Below the pieces are notes generated by a model, which saw only the letters and a program-made list of their open reading frames with translations, was not told where the DNA came from and did not search any database. Positions 23,426 to 31,368 of a DNA stretch of 41,791 nucleotides are shown in pieces. The DNA is from an uncultured Prevotella sp. (GTDB taxonomy: Bacteria > Bacteroidota > Bacteroidia > Bacteroidales > Bacteroidaceae). The stretch covers positions 1 to 41,791 of the forward strand of contig OMXO01000017.1 in NCBI GenBank assembly GCA_900315035.1, in the 5' to 3' direction. Positions within the stretch are counted from its first letter, which is position 1, and every line of letters begins with the position of its first letter. A program made the position numbers and the translations under genes.

Positions 23426-24109
23426 CTAAATCAGATCGACTCGCGACCTGGCATGCTCTGCCCTCCACTCTTCGAGTGTCTCCTCACGGAAACGCTCCTC
23501 AATCAGGATCTCAGCCAAGGCCAAGATAACGTCGTCGGGCACCAGGAAGCGCTGATCAGGGTTGTTGTTGCGGATGTCCATCAGGAACTCGCCCATCTCG
23601 TTCTTATAGACCTCCTTCATGCGAATGTCGCCACCAGCGTCAACAGAACACGAATAAGTCACGTTGGCCAGACGGTCGCAGAGTTTCACGAAGGGGGCGT
23701 ATGGTGTCTGCCTGATACCCTCGTAATAGCGCTCATTGGCGCGCTCTGCACGCGTGCGTCCCTTCTCGTTGGTAAGCGCATAGACTATCTCTGCAGCGAG
23801 CAAGGCCTGATCGTTGTCCATCAGTTTGCGGGCCACGCGCACCACGTCGTTATAGCTCAGGCGGGCATCCTCGATGCTGTCATGATAATAGGCGCTGAAG
23901 AAGAGCGGCACCACGTCGTGTTCTGAGGCGCATACCAGATGGCCATAGTCGTGCACGCCCTGGGCCACCATGTCGAGATGGAAACCATAAGGCAGATTGT
24001 CGCCATAGATCTGATTCACGCTCTGATGAAGGTCGTAAGCCTGCTGGCGGATTTGCTCAATTTGGGGAGCATATTTATTCAGAAACGACTGATATTCTTC
24101 TCTTGTCAT
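23426..24109 (-). CDS. HD-domain phosphohydrolase (SpoT-like fold)
   Basis: 227 residues. HDYGHLV, YYHDSIEDARLSYNDV and FVKLCDRLANVTYS match metal-binding residues of the HD superfamily, with the spacing seen in (p)ppGpp hydrolase-like small proteins: H...HD...D. It is predicted to hydrolyse a nucleotide phosphate in the cytoplasm. No synthetase or TGS domain is attached, so it may be a small alarmone hydrolase or a general phosphohydrolase. A candidate -7 element (TACCTTTG, 24199-24192) lies upstream. Confidence 0.75.
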   Translation of the reverse strand: MTREEYQSFLNKYAPQIEQIRQQAYDLHQSVNQIYGDNLPYGFHLDMVAQGVHDYGHLVCASEHDVVPLFFSAYYHDSIEDARLSYNDVVRVARKLMDNDQALLAAEIVYALTNEKGRTRAERANERYYEGIRQTPYAPFVKLCDRLANVTYSCSVDAGGDIRMKEVYKNEMGEFLMDIRNNNPDQRFLVPDDVILALAEILIEERFREETLEEWRAEHARSRVDLI

Positions 24110-24259
24110 TGCTTCAAAAAAGTGTTAATATTGCCGTCGTGCAAACCTATATAAAATAGGTATCACATTGAAGACTTCATTTTTTAAGCTACAAAGGTAA
24201 GGAATATTTGGGAATTTTTGACGATTCTCAACAATTTTATCATTTTTTCACGATTTTTC

Positions 24260-24290
24260 TTGGTAGTTACAAAAATAATTCCTATCTTTG
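24260..24290 (+). promoter_or_regulatory. Bacteroidetes-type promoter for the first OMP gene
   Basis: TTG at 24260-24262 and TATCTTTG at 24283-24290 are separated by 20 bp, matching TTG-N20-TAnnTTTG. The start ATG is 44 bp further on. Confidence 0.75.
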
Positions 24291-24334
24291 CCACTGTAAA
24301 ACAATTAGAACAATATTAATTAAAACAATCAGTT

Positions 24335-24913
24335 ATGAAGAAATTTATGATTCTCGCTGTCATGATGATTGCCACCCTGACAGCAAGTGCCCAGCAGAAA
24401 GTTGGCACATGGTCTATTACCCCGACAGGTACTTTTAACTTGGCATCAATTGTTGGTGACAAAACCGATGATTTTAGCATGAAAGTCGGCGTTGGTGCAG
24501 GTGCAGATGCCATGTATCAGCTGTCTGACCTCGTAGGTCTGTCTGGTGGTCTGTACTACTCTCTGCAGGGTGCAAACGGTAAAGGCGACTATAAGGTTAA
24601 TATCGATGAGCTGTTGATTCCTCTGCTCGCTAATTTCTACGTTTATCCTAACTTGGCCCTTAAGATTGGTCTCCAGCCCGGCTTTATCGTATCTGCCAAG
24701 GAAAAATCTGACAAGATTGAGGTTGACAGAACATCCGATAGCCAGTCTGTAGAGCTCTCATTGCCACTCGGCATCTCTTACGAATATCGCAATTTCGTAT
24801 TTGGCGCTCGTTACAACCTTGGTCTTTCAAAGATTAACAAAGGAGATGGCAGTCAGCGCAACAGTGTGCTGATGTTCACCCTCGGCTATAAGATTCCTCT
24901 TGGAAGACACTAA
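24335..24913 (+). CDS. Small outer-membrane beta-barrel protein
   Basis: 192 residues with a signal peptide (MKKFMILAVMMIATLTASAQ) and a mature part of alternating polar/hydrophobic strands: GLSGGLYYSLQG, ISYEYRNFVFGARYNLGL, and a final VLMFTLGYKIPLGRH ending in a basic residue after aromatic strands. This is the OMP_b-brl (porin-like) family, about eight strands. The function is unknown; such proteins are common in Bacteroidetes outer membranes. It is a paralogue of the gene 80 bp downstream, separated by a strong terminator. Confidence 0.82.
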   Translation: MKKFMILAVMMIATLTASAQQKVGTWSITPTGTFNLASIVGDKTDDFSMKVGVGAGADAMYQLSDLVGLSGGLYYSLQGANGKGDYKVNIDELLIPLLANFYVYPNLALKIGLQPGFIVSAKEKSDKIEVDRTSDSQSVELSLPLGISYEYRNFVFGARYNLGLSKINKGDGSQRNSVLMFTLGYKIPLGRH

Positions 24914-24927
24914 TCAGAAACAACTAT

Positions 24928-24964
24928 AAGGATGCAGCCACAATCGGCTGCATCCTTTTTTTTT
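24928..24964 (+). terminator. Intrinsic terminator after the first OMP gene
   Basis: AAGGATGCAGCC, loop ACAATC, GGCTGCATCCTT, then a run of T: a 12-bp perfect stem with a poly-T tail of at least eight. Confidence 0.95.
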
Positions 24965-24992
24965 ACAACAAAACATTTAATACAAGACAATT

Positions 24993-25595
24993 ATGAAGAA
25001 AATGATGATGATTGCTGCCATGATGGTAGCAACAATTGCAGCAAAAGCTCAGTTCGAACCTGGTACATTCTCACTCCAGCCAAAGGTTGGTTTTAACCTC
25101 TCAGAGATTTCTGCCAAAGACTCTAAGTTCAAGGCTGGCTTGGTAGCTGGTCTCGAGGGACAGTACCAGATCAACAACTGGTTCGCACTCTCTGCTGGTC
25201 TTCTCTATACACAAGAAGGCACCAAGATAAAGGATTCTGAATTAAAATTCAATCTGGAGTATCTCAACATCCCCGTCATGGCTAAGTTCTATGTTGCAAA
25301 AGGTCTGTCTCTGAACGCTGGTCTGCAGCTTGGTTTCATGACCAAAGGCAAACTGAAAGGCAACGGATATAATGATGATATCAAGTCCATCTGCAATAAG
25401 GCCGACTTCTCTATCCCCTTGAGCATCGCCTACGAGTTTACGAATGGTCTGTCATTCGAAGCACGTTACACTGGCGGTCTTACCAACGTTATCAAGGAAG
25501 AGACCATCAAAGCTGCTGGTATGAGCTACAAATGGGAGAAGGACAATAAGAACGAGGTCTTCATGCTGACCGTAGGCTACAAGTTCGAACTCTAA
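24993..25595 (+). CDS. Small outer-membrane beta-barrel protein, paralogue
   Basis: 200 residues with a signal peptide (MKKMMMIAAMMVATIAAKAQ) and the same layout as the preceding gene: FSLQPKVGFNLSEI, WFALSAGLLYTQEG, LNIPVMAKFYVAKGLSL, FEARYTGGL and a final EVFMLTVGYKFEL. It is an OMP_b-brl-type porin family protein of unknown cargo. No clear -33/-7 promoter is visible in the 79-bp gap after the previous terminator, so transcription may partly read through or use a weak promoter. Confidence 0.82.
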   Translation: MKKMMMIAAMMVATIAAKAQFEPGTFSLQPKVGFNLSEISAKDSKFKAGLVAGLEGQYQINNWFALSAGLLYTQEGTKIKDSELKFNLEYLNIPVMAKFYVAKGLSLNAGLQLGFMTKGKLKGNGYNDDIKSICNKADFSIPLSIAYEFTNGLSFEARYTGGLTNVIKEETIKAAGMSYKWEKDNKNEVFMLTVGYKFEL

Positions 25596-25616
25596 TCCAC
25601 TTATTGAATTATAGCG

Positions 25617-25652
25617 ATGAGCCACATCTTTCATAGATGTGGCTCATTTTTG
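25617..25652. terminator. Bidirectional terminator between OMP gene and tlpA-like gene
   Basis: ATGAGCCACATC, a seven-base loop, and GATGTGGCTCAT followed by TTTTTG form a perfect 12-bp stem. It ends the plus-strand OMP gene and could also stop the converging minus-strand transcript. Confidence 0.9.
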
Positions 25653-25711
25653 TCCGTTATCATAAACTTTGAATAACCATTCGTTATTTGACGATAACCT
25701 GCCTACGCATA

Positions 25712-26245
25712 TTACAAGACCTTATCGAGAGTATCGGCCAGTTCCTCCATCCCAATGTTACTGGCAACAATCTTGCCCTTGGGATCAACCAGCAGGTTGG
25801 CAGGAATGCCCCATACGCGATATACCTCGACAGCCTTCGACTCCCAGCCCTTCAGATCGGAGAGATGAGTCCACGAGAGGTTCAGTTTCTGAACGGCTTT
25901 CTGCCATGCCTGAGTCTTATCGTCGAGCGAGATACCAACCACGTCGAAGCCAGCAGCATGGTATGCCTTCCACACTTTGACCAGCTCGGGCAGTTCCTCA
26001 CGACAGGGTCCACACCAAGATGCCCAGAAATCGATAAGTACCCAGCGGCCTTTGCCTACATACTCACTCAACTGATGGGGCTGACCTGCGAAGTCATTCA
26101 GCTTCAGATCGGTAAACTGCTTGCCCACAAAGACCTCCATCGGATCTTCTTCATCATCATCGCCACTCATCGAAGTATTGGCCATCGCCGGACATGCAAG
26201 CACCCATGCCAGCAACATCATGAACGAAAATAATTGCTTTCTCAT
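25712..26245 (-). CDS. TlpA-like periplasmic thioredoxin
   Basis: About 177 residues: signal peptide MRKQLFSFMMLLAWVLACPA, then a thioredoxin fold with the redox motif WASWCGPCREELPEL (CGPC) and GIPANLLVDPKGKIV with the cis-Pro loop. This is the TlpA/ResA-like family, which reduces disulfides in the periplasm, including apocytochrome c CxxCH sites. ATG at 26245 fixes the signal peptide; the longer open frame begins upstream of the promoter-like -7 element (TACCTTTG at 26279-26272). Many c-type cytochrome genes follow downstream in the window. Confidence 0.88.
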   Translation of the reverse strand: MRKQLFSFMMLLAWVLACPAMANTSMSGDDDEEDPMEVFVGKQFTDLKLNDFAGQPHQLSEYVGKGRWVLIDFWASWCGPCREELPELVKVWKAYHAAGFDVVGISLDDKTQAWQKAVQKLNLSWTHLSDLKGWESKAVEVYRVWGIPANLLVDPKGKIVASNIGMEELADTLDKVL

Positions 26246-26271
26246 TTTTATTAATAGATTTATAATGGCTG

Positions 26272-26279
26272 CAAAGGTA
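26272..26279 (-). promoter_or_regulatory. Candidate -7 element for the TlpA-like gene
   Basis: On the minus strand TACCTTTG fits TAnnTTTG, 27 bp before the chosen ATG. I see no clear TTG at the usual 20-bp distance, so the promoter call is weak. Confidence 0.5.
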
Positions 26280-26318
26280 AACGAATTTATCGATAATTCT
26301 ACATTTTTTTTAGTTTTT

Positions 26319-26350
26319 TTTGGGAACTTCCAATTTTTTACGTACATTTG
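26319..26350 (+). promoter_or_regulatory. Bacteroidetes-type promoter of the sensor gene pair
   Basis: TTTG at 26319-26322 and TACATTTG at 26343-26350, 20 bp apart, 41 bp before the first sensor ATG. The divergent TlpA-like gene starts from the other side of the same 146-bp gap. Confidence 0.75.
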
Positions 26351-26391
26351 CACGCGACAATCAACGTTAACGAACTGAGCCAATAACAAAA

Positions 26392-27420
26392 ATGATCAAG
26401 CCGCTTCAGACCATACGCCAATCACTAGCCATCCAGCTGACACTCTGGGTGGCGGGTTTCGTATTGATAATCACGGGCATCGTTATCGTGCTGCTGGGGC
26501 TTTACTCGCAGGAGGTGATCAAAGACGAAGCGCTCGACACAGCCCGTCAGACACTTGAAACGACAGCACTCAGAGTGGACAATCAACTGAGGCTGGCTGA
26601 TATGGCTGCACGACTGGAGCATAAGGGCGTCGACGAGGTGGACAAGTTGTCGATAGAGCAGATTATCAGGGAGGGCGACTATATACGTCCGTTGAACGCG
26701 ATACTCCCTAACGCCAAGGTGAGAGTGGTGAGCGGCTTTACCAGTATCGACGGCGACTACAGGGTAGAGCACTTTAATGACAAGGACTACTACTTCTTCT
26801 ATCACTCGGTGAACAACGGATTCTACACCCTGATACTCTCATTCCCCGAAGATGATATCTCGAACCGCTACACGCATATCAGACGTGAACTGGCTATATG
26901 GAGCGTGATCGGCATCGTGATGCTGATACTGATCCTATACTGGTGGATTGCCCGCTATCTGAAGCCGCTCGACACACTGGCCGACACAGCCTACCACATC
27001 GCCCAAGGACATAGTGACGAGACCATTCCCGCCAGCAAGCAGAGCGACGAGATAGGACAGCTGCAGAACAGTCTGGCGAAGATGCAGACGGCACTGACCA
27101 TCCACATGAAGGAGATGAAGCAGAACCAGAGCATGCTAAACAGACAGATCGTGGCGCTAGAGACCGCCTATAGCGACGCGCAGGCATATGACAACCTGAA
27201 GACCAAACTGCTGCGCGACATGACTGACAGGATGGGGAACTCGGTAGAAGCGATCTGCAGGAACGCAGACATCATCTGCAACGAAGCGCAGACCATGCCG
27301 ATGTCACAGCTCATGAAACTGCGAACCGAGACGATAGAGGCCACAGACAATGTGACCAAGCTACTGGAACAACTGCTGAAGGACACCACTAACCCACCCT
27401 CTAAATCGGCTGCCTCATGA
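26392..27420 (+). CDS. Membrane sensor with HAMP and degenerate HisKA-like helices (no ATPase)
   Basis: 342 residues: TM1 about 15-38, a periplasmic domain about 40-165, TM2 about 168-188, a HAMP linker (ARYLKPLDTLADTAYHIAQG), a coiled coil, and a HisKA-like pair of helices. At the place of the phospho-acceptor motif (S-H-E-x-R-T-P) the sequence reads DMTDRMGNSVEA, so the His is lost. There is no HATPase domain. It probably senses an envelope signal and acts through its partner, whose gene overlaps it by four bases (ATGA). This looks like a non-catalytic partner of a histidine kinase, but that is inference. Confidence 0.75.
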   Translation: MIKPLQTIRQSLAIQLTLWVAGFVLIITGIVIVLLGLYSQEVIKDEALDTARQTLETTALRVDNQLRLADMAARLEHKGVDEVDKLSIEQIIREGDYIRPLNAILPNAKVRVVSGFTSIDGDYRVEHFNDKDYYFFYHSVNNGFYTLILSFPEDDISNRYTHIRRELAIWSVIGIVMLILILYWWIARYLKPLDTLADTAYHIAQGHSDETIPASKQSDEIGQLQNSLAKMQTALTIHMKEMKQNQSMLNRQIVALETAYSDAQAYDNLKTKLLRDMTDRMGNSVEAICRNADIICNEAQTMPMSQLMKLRTETIEATDNVTKLLEQLLKDTTNPPSKSAAS

Positions 27421-28856
27421 AAAGGATCATCATGTATATTCGCAGAAGGCTTGGGCTCAGGCTCGGACTGATCATCGTGCTGATTCTTACGATGGGATTC
27501 TCGCTGCTGTTCGACTATCTCTTCTATCGGGGGAAGAGCTATCTGCAGCGGGCAGCCATCGAGCGCGCCGAACAACAACTTGACAATACAGCCATGCGCA
27601 TCAGCGGTATCATGGACGAGACGCAACTCGTCACAGACCACCTGGCATCGGTGATGCCCCACTTCCTGACACCCGACTCACTGCTCACCTTCTCACGAAG
27701 GGCCGTCGAGGAGAACGACTTCCTGACGGGCATGGCTATCTCGATGGAGCCCAACTACTTCCCAGAGATGGGGCGCTATTACTCGGCTTACTCGCTGAGA
27801 CAAGACGACACCATCAGCACCGTGAGGGAAGGACCTTTCGAGTATTTCGAAAAGATATGGTATAAGACACCTAAGACGCTGGGAACGCCCTGTTGGGTGG
27901 GAGGCTATGACGACTACAACGAGGGCACGCAATCGGCGCGCGACATCCTGACATCGTATTGCAGTCCCATGCGCGATAACGATGGTAAGTTTATCGGCTC
28001 GGTGACAGCCAGCCTGACACTGAAATGGCTCTCGCAGATGATGACAGGCATCAAGCCCTACCCTAACTCTTCGGCCATCATGATCGACCGCGACGGCACC
28101 TATCTGGCACATCCCGACACAGCGAAGCTCTTCAAAGAGAGCATCTTCAGCGATGCCGATCCGAGGGCCAAGGAGGATATCGACATGCTTGGAAAGGCGA
28201 TGCTGGCAGGTCGCAGTGGTATGGTGAAGACCATTGTTGACGGCAAAGAATCCTTCATCTTATACAGACCGCTGGAACGTACAGGATGGAGTATCGCCAT
28301 TGTATGCCCCGCCAGCGACGTGTTCGCCCGTTACCACAAACTGCTCTATAGCGTTTGGACCATGATCGGCATCAGCCTGCTGCTATTGTTGCTGTTCTGC
28401 CTATTCACCGTCAGGAAGGCCATGCTGCCGCTGGAGATGCTCTCAAGACATGCACAGCGCATCGCAGAGGGTAAGTTCGACGAAGATCTGCCTACAAGCA
28501 AACGCCAAGACAGTGTGGGGCGCCTGACGAACAGTTTCTACCTGATGCAGCGTTCGCTCTCGACATCAGTAACGAGCATCAGGATGGATACCGACGAACT
28601 GGAACAAAGGAATAAAGAACTGGCGCGCGCCTATAAGAAGAAGATTGAGGCCGATGAGAAGAAGATGGCCTATATCAAGAACCTGTCGCACGAGATACGC
28701 ACGCCACTCAATATCATCAGCGGATTCACTCAGGTGCTGACGAACAACCGCGACGAACTGCCTCAAGAAGAAATCGACGATATCACCCAGCGCATCAAGA
28801 CGAGCGCCAAGACCATTAGTGATATCATCAAGAGAATGGCCCATCCGGGCGTATGA
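27417..28856 (+). CDS. Cache-HAMP-HisKA histidine kinase lacking its ATPase domain (3' truncated)
   Basis: 479 residues: TM1 about 15-38; a double-Cache periplasmic sensor domain about 40-300 (MEPNYFPEMGRYYSAYSL, YCSPMRDNDGKFIGSVTASL, MIDRDGTYLAHP); TM2 about 310-335; HAMP; and a HisKA domain with an intact phospho-acceptor in NLSHEIRTPLNIISGF near 425. The protein stops about 50 residues after that His, where a HATPase_c domain of some 110-150 residues should follow. The gene ends tail-to-tail against a truncated cytochrome assembly gene, so truncation by deletion or misassembly is likely. As it stands it cannot phosphorylate itself. Confidence 0.8.
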   Translation: MKRIIMYIRRRLGLRLGLIIVLILTMGFSLLFDYLFYRGKSYLQRAAIERAEQQLDNTAMRISGIMDETQLVTDHLASVMPHFLTPDSLLTFSRRAVEENDFLTGMAISMEPNYFPEMGRYYSAYSLRQDDTISTVREGPFEYFEKIWYKTPKTLGTPCWVGGYDDYNEGTQSARDILTSYCSPMRDNDGKFIGSVTASLTLKWLSQMMTGIKPYPNSSAIMIDRDGTYLAHPDTAKLFKESIFSDADPRAKEDIDMLGKAMLAGRSGMVKTIVDGKESFILYRPLERTGWSIAIVCPASDVFARYHKLLYSVWTMIGISLLLLLLFCLFTVRKAMLPLEMLSRHAQRIAEGKFDEDLPTSKRQDSVGRLTNSFYLMQRSLSTSVTSIRMDTDELEQRNKELARAYKKKIEADEKKMAYIKNLSHEIRTPLNIISGFTQVLTNNRDELPQEEIDDITQRIKTSAKTISDIIKRMAHPGV

Positions 28857-29410
28857 TTCCAGCGTACCTCGGCCTCTACACGCCATGAGGGCAACGGTTC
28901 CATATCGGCAGGACGAGAACGGAAAAGCTGACCTTTCGTCAGCAGAATGATATCACCTACTTTCTCATCAAGACGCACGGCTGCAGAAGACTCGCGCACC
29001 AGCTGGCGCATCGGTTCTGGGAGATCGGAGCCGATGCTATTGAGCTTATAGCCTAACGTATCGTCGAAGAGCTCGGAGAAACGGGCATACTCGCCATCGA
29101 TGTGAAGTTGCTGGCGCAGCGACTCGTCGGGGATATGGATCATGGGCTCATCCTTCCACGCATCGGGACGGAGCAGCCAGCCGCAGACCACCTGCTCGGC
29201 AGAGAGACCTTTATAGCTGTCGGAGCCATAGACCGACTTGAGGAAATCGCAGGCGAAAGTAGAGAAGGGGCAGAGGCGATCGTTCCAGACAACCTGTTCG
29301 CGCGCTACCTCGTAAGCCCTATCGGCATTGACGGTAGGTACGCTACGTCCAAAAATCAATAGGGAGTAAAATCCCAGGAAGAACACCCCTACCCCTCTGC
29401 AACTTATCAT
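28763..29410 (-). pseudogene. Fragment of a ResB/CcsA-type cytochrome c assembly protein
   Basis: 215 residues. RLCPFSTFACDFLKSVYGSDSYKGLSAEQVVCGWLL is split here as RLCPFSTFACDF and YKGLSAEQVVCGWLL; these match the periplasmic region of the large Bacteroidetes CcsB-CcsA fusion that attaches haem to c-type cytochromes. The family is normally more than 700 residues. Here the N-terminal ResB-like membrane part and the whole C-terminal CcsA part with its WWD motif are missing. The last 30 codons (from about 28,853) are antisense to the truncated kinase, giving an invented-looking hydrophobic tail. Both genes are cut at one place. Probably non-functional. Confidence 0.55.
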
Positions 29411-29440
29411 AACTAATTTAACTATTTGTCTAAAAACAGA

Positions 29441-30571
29441 TCAGAACTGCGGCATCGTTGGCAGATCGACAGCCTTAACCGCCATACACTCCATCTCGAT
29501 CAGCCAGCCTGGACGACAGACGGGCGCATGGACAATGACATAAGGCTTGCCCGCAAAGCGCTCCTCGAAGAGTTCGCGCACCAGGTCGTAGTCGGCCGTA
29601 TCACGGAGATAGACCACCATCTCGGCCACATCGTTGAAGTTGCAGTCGGCCTCGGCCAGCAGTGCCTCGACATTCTCCCACATACGGTGCGTCTGACGGA
29701 CGATATCCTTGGGATAGACCACCTCGCCCTTATTATTGATAGAAGCGGTGCCAGAGATAAACACATGACGGCGATCGGCATAGTTGACCTGAGTGCCGCG
29801 CTCGAAACTCACACCATAATCGCTGGTACGGTTCAGATGGGTGGAGGCATACAGATAGTGGATCTGATCCTTCCTGACACCTGCGATGGCGTAGTTGTCC
29901 ATCTGTGATAACACGTTAGGATCCTGCTGACGACCGCCAATGCCTGTAGAGGCAATGAAGTGAGTGTTGACCGTCAGTCCCTGGGTAAAGAAGAACTGAT
30001 TGCGCGCACGCACCACGCCACCATAATTCAGATCGACATCGTTGACGAAGAACCAAGTACGGATACAGTTGGCCTCAAGCGTACAGCCCTCCTCGATGAG
30101 CTGCATGTTATACTCATTGAAGAGCAGGCGCGTCTGATACTCAGAATTGGCAGCCATATTGTGGGCTGAGCCGTTCCAGAGATGACGGAATCCGCCATGA
30201 CGCACCTCGTAGAGACCACTCTTGCCGATGCCCGTCTGAACGTTCGTCATCAGATAAACCCAGAGGGCTATCTTCGTGCCGTCGAGCGGAGCCTGCTGGA
30301 TGATACTCTTGGCACAATCGGTAACATCAGCGGCGATGACATCATCGGCCTGATTAGCCGCATCACTCAAGAAGTAACGCTTAAACACGGCCTGCGCCCC
30401 ACTGAGCGGACCCTCTATCAACTGACTGTATGCCGCCAAGACGGCTTCAAGTTGCTGGGTATAGTTCAGACGCGAAGATGTCGCATGAATCATGGCGTGG
30501 TACTCGCGTACCTCCGTGCCGTTATCAAACTGAAAGACCTCAGCAAACGCATTTTCAAATTCGTATTTCAT
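29441..30571 (-). CDS. RidA/chorismatase-fold (YjgF-like) protein
   Basis: 376 residues. The C-terminal half (about 245-370) is a RidA/YjgF fold: HVFISGTASINNKGEVVYPK, AEMVVYLRDTADYD, and GWLIEMECMAV with the conserved Glu. The N-terminal half (1-230) contains EANCIRTWFFVNDVDLNYGG and FIASTGIGG. Length and double YjgF-like organisation resemble chorismatases of the FkbO/Hyg5/XanB2 type, which make hydroxybenzoate or dihydroxybenzoate from chorismate, rather than the 130-residue RidA deaminases. I cannot verify the chorismatase active site by eye. It follows the cytochrome lipoprotein gene across a repeat tract of about 50 bp. Confidence 0.6.
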   Translation of the reverse strand: MKYEFENAFAEVFQFDNGTEVREYHAMIHATSSRLNYTQQLEAVLAAYSQLIEGPLSGAQAVFKRYFLSDAANQADDVIAADVTDCAKSIIQQAPLDGTKIALWVYLMTNVQTGIGKSGLYEVRHGGFRHLWNGSAHNMAANSEYQTRLLFNEYNMQLIEEGCTLEANCIRTWFFVNDVDLNYGGVVRARNQFFFTQGLTVNTHFIASTGIGGRQQDPNVLSQMDNYAIAGVRKDQIHYLYASTHLNRTSDYGVSFERGTQVNYADRRHVFISGTASINNKGEVVYPKDIVRQTHRMWENVEALLAEADCNFNDVAEMVVYLRDTADYDLVRELFEERFAGKPYVIVHAPVCRPGWLIEMECMAVKAVDLPTMPQF

Positions 30572-30592
30572 CTTTAATTCTTTATATTAAAT

Positions 30593-30644
30593 CTCAAATC
30601 TCAAACCTCAAATCTCAAACCTCAAATCTCAAACCTCAAATCTC
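30593..30644 (-). repeat. 14-bp tandem repeat at the end of the cytochrome gene
   Basis: CTCAAATCTCAAAC occurs three times in full (30593-30606, 30607-30620, 30621-30634) plus a 10-base partial copy. The minus strand is almost all purine plus T runs (GTTTGAGATTTGAG). The tract begins directly at the stop codon of the cytochrome c lipoprotein gene and fills the gap before the RidA-like gene. Confidence 0.95.
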
Positions 30645-31367
30645 TCACTTCGCCCCATTGTTAATCCAACTGTCGATGAGGGGCAGAATCGTGAGCTTGT
30701 TTTTCTCGGATACAAGGTCGTAGTGATCCATCGAGATACCCTCTACAGACTGCTGGTTAAGCACCATGTGGAGCACGCTGTTAGCAGCGTTGTTAGGCTC
30801 GACGAGTTTCTTGCCTTCCACCTTCCTGGAGTCAGCGCCCACCAGTGCGTTGTAGCTCTTTCCTTCCGTGAGATAGAGTCCTGCTGCTGCACGGTTAGAG
30901 GCACCATGACAGTTGGCGCAGGTGGTGTTGAAGTAGTTCTGCTGGATAGCGTTAAACATACTGATGTTAACCGTTCCCACATCCATCTTCACAGGCTCTG
31001 TCGCATTCGAGACGTCAACCTCGCTGAAGGTGACGATATGTCTTCTCAGGCGATCGAGGATGCAGAGACGCACGAGTTTGATTTCACTCTTGAGACCAGA
31101 GAGTTCTACCGTTGTCTTACCGTCCTTGATGTCGCTGGTCGTGATGACCTTTGAGACACTGGCATACTCATCGTTGGCATCTTCGAAGCCCGCGATAGAG
31201 ACGCGGTAGTTGCTACTCCAGTTGTCAAGACCGTTAAGCACACCCTCCATAACGACCGTCTTTCCTTCGGCTGTCGCTGCGGTTTCGGGATAGATGCGCC
31301 CGTCATCGCAGGCACTGAGCAGGCAGACGGTGAGTGCCCACAGGATAATGATTGGATTCTTTCTCAT
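30645..31367 (-). CDS. Mono-haem cytochrome c-containing lipoprotein
   Basis: About 240 residues. The signal peptide ends in a lipobox (LTVCLLSACDD), so the protein should be anchored in a membrane. An Ig-like N-terminal half is followed by a c-type haem site CANCH in FNTTCANCHGASNRAAAGLY. Later LVEPNNAANSVLHMVL resembles the distal part of such domains, and SMDHYDLV may supply the Met ligand. It is likely an electron carrier of the envelope iron/redox operon. ATG at 31367 lies directly after the porin stop. It depends on a cytochrome c assembly system, part of which seems broken nearby. Confidence 0.82.
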   Translation of the reverse strand: MRKNPIIILWALTVCLLSACDDGRIYPETAATAEGKTVVMEGVLNGLDNWSSNYRVSIAGFEDANDEYASVSKVITTSDIKDGKTTVELSGLKSEIKLVRLCILDRLRRHIVTFSEVDVSNATEPVKMDVGTVNISMFNAIQQNYFNTTCANCHGASNRAAAGLYLTEGKSYNALVGADSRKVEGKKLVEPNNAANSVLHMVLNQQSVEGISMDHYDLVSEKNKLTILPLIDSWINNGAK

Positions 31368-31368
31368 A

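Noticed and set aside
24208-24438. 76-codon plus-strand frame before the first OMP gene
   Set aside because: It overlaps the promoter and the true gene in another frame and has no signal or domain.
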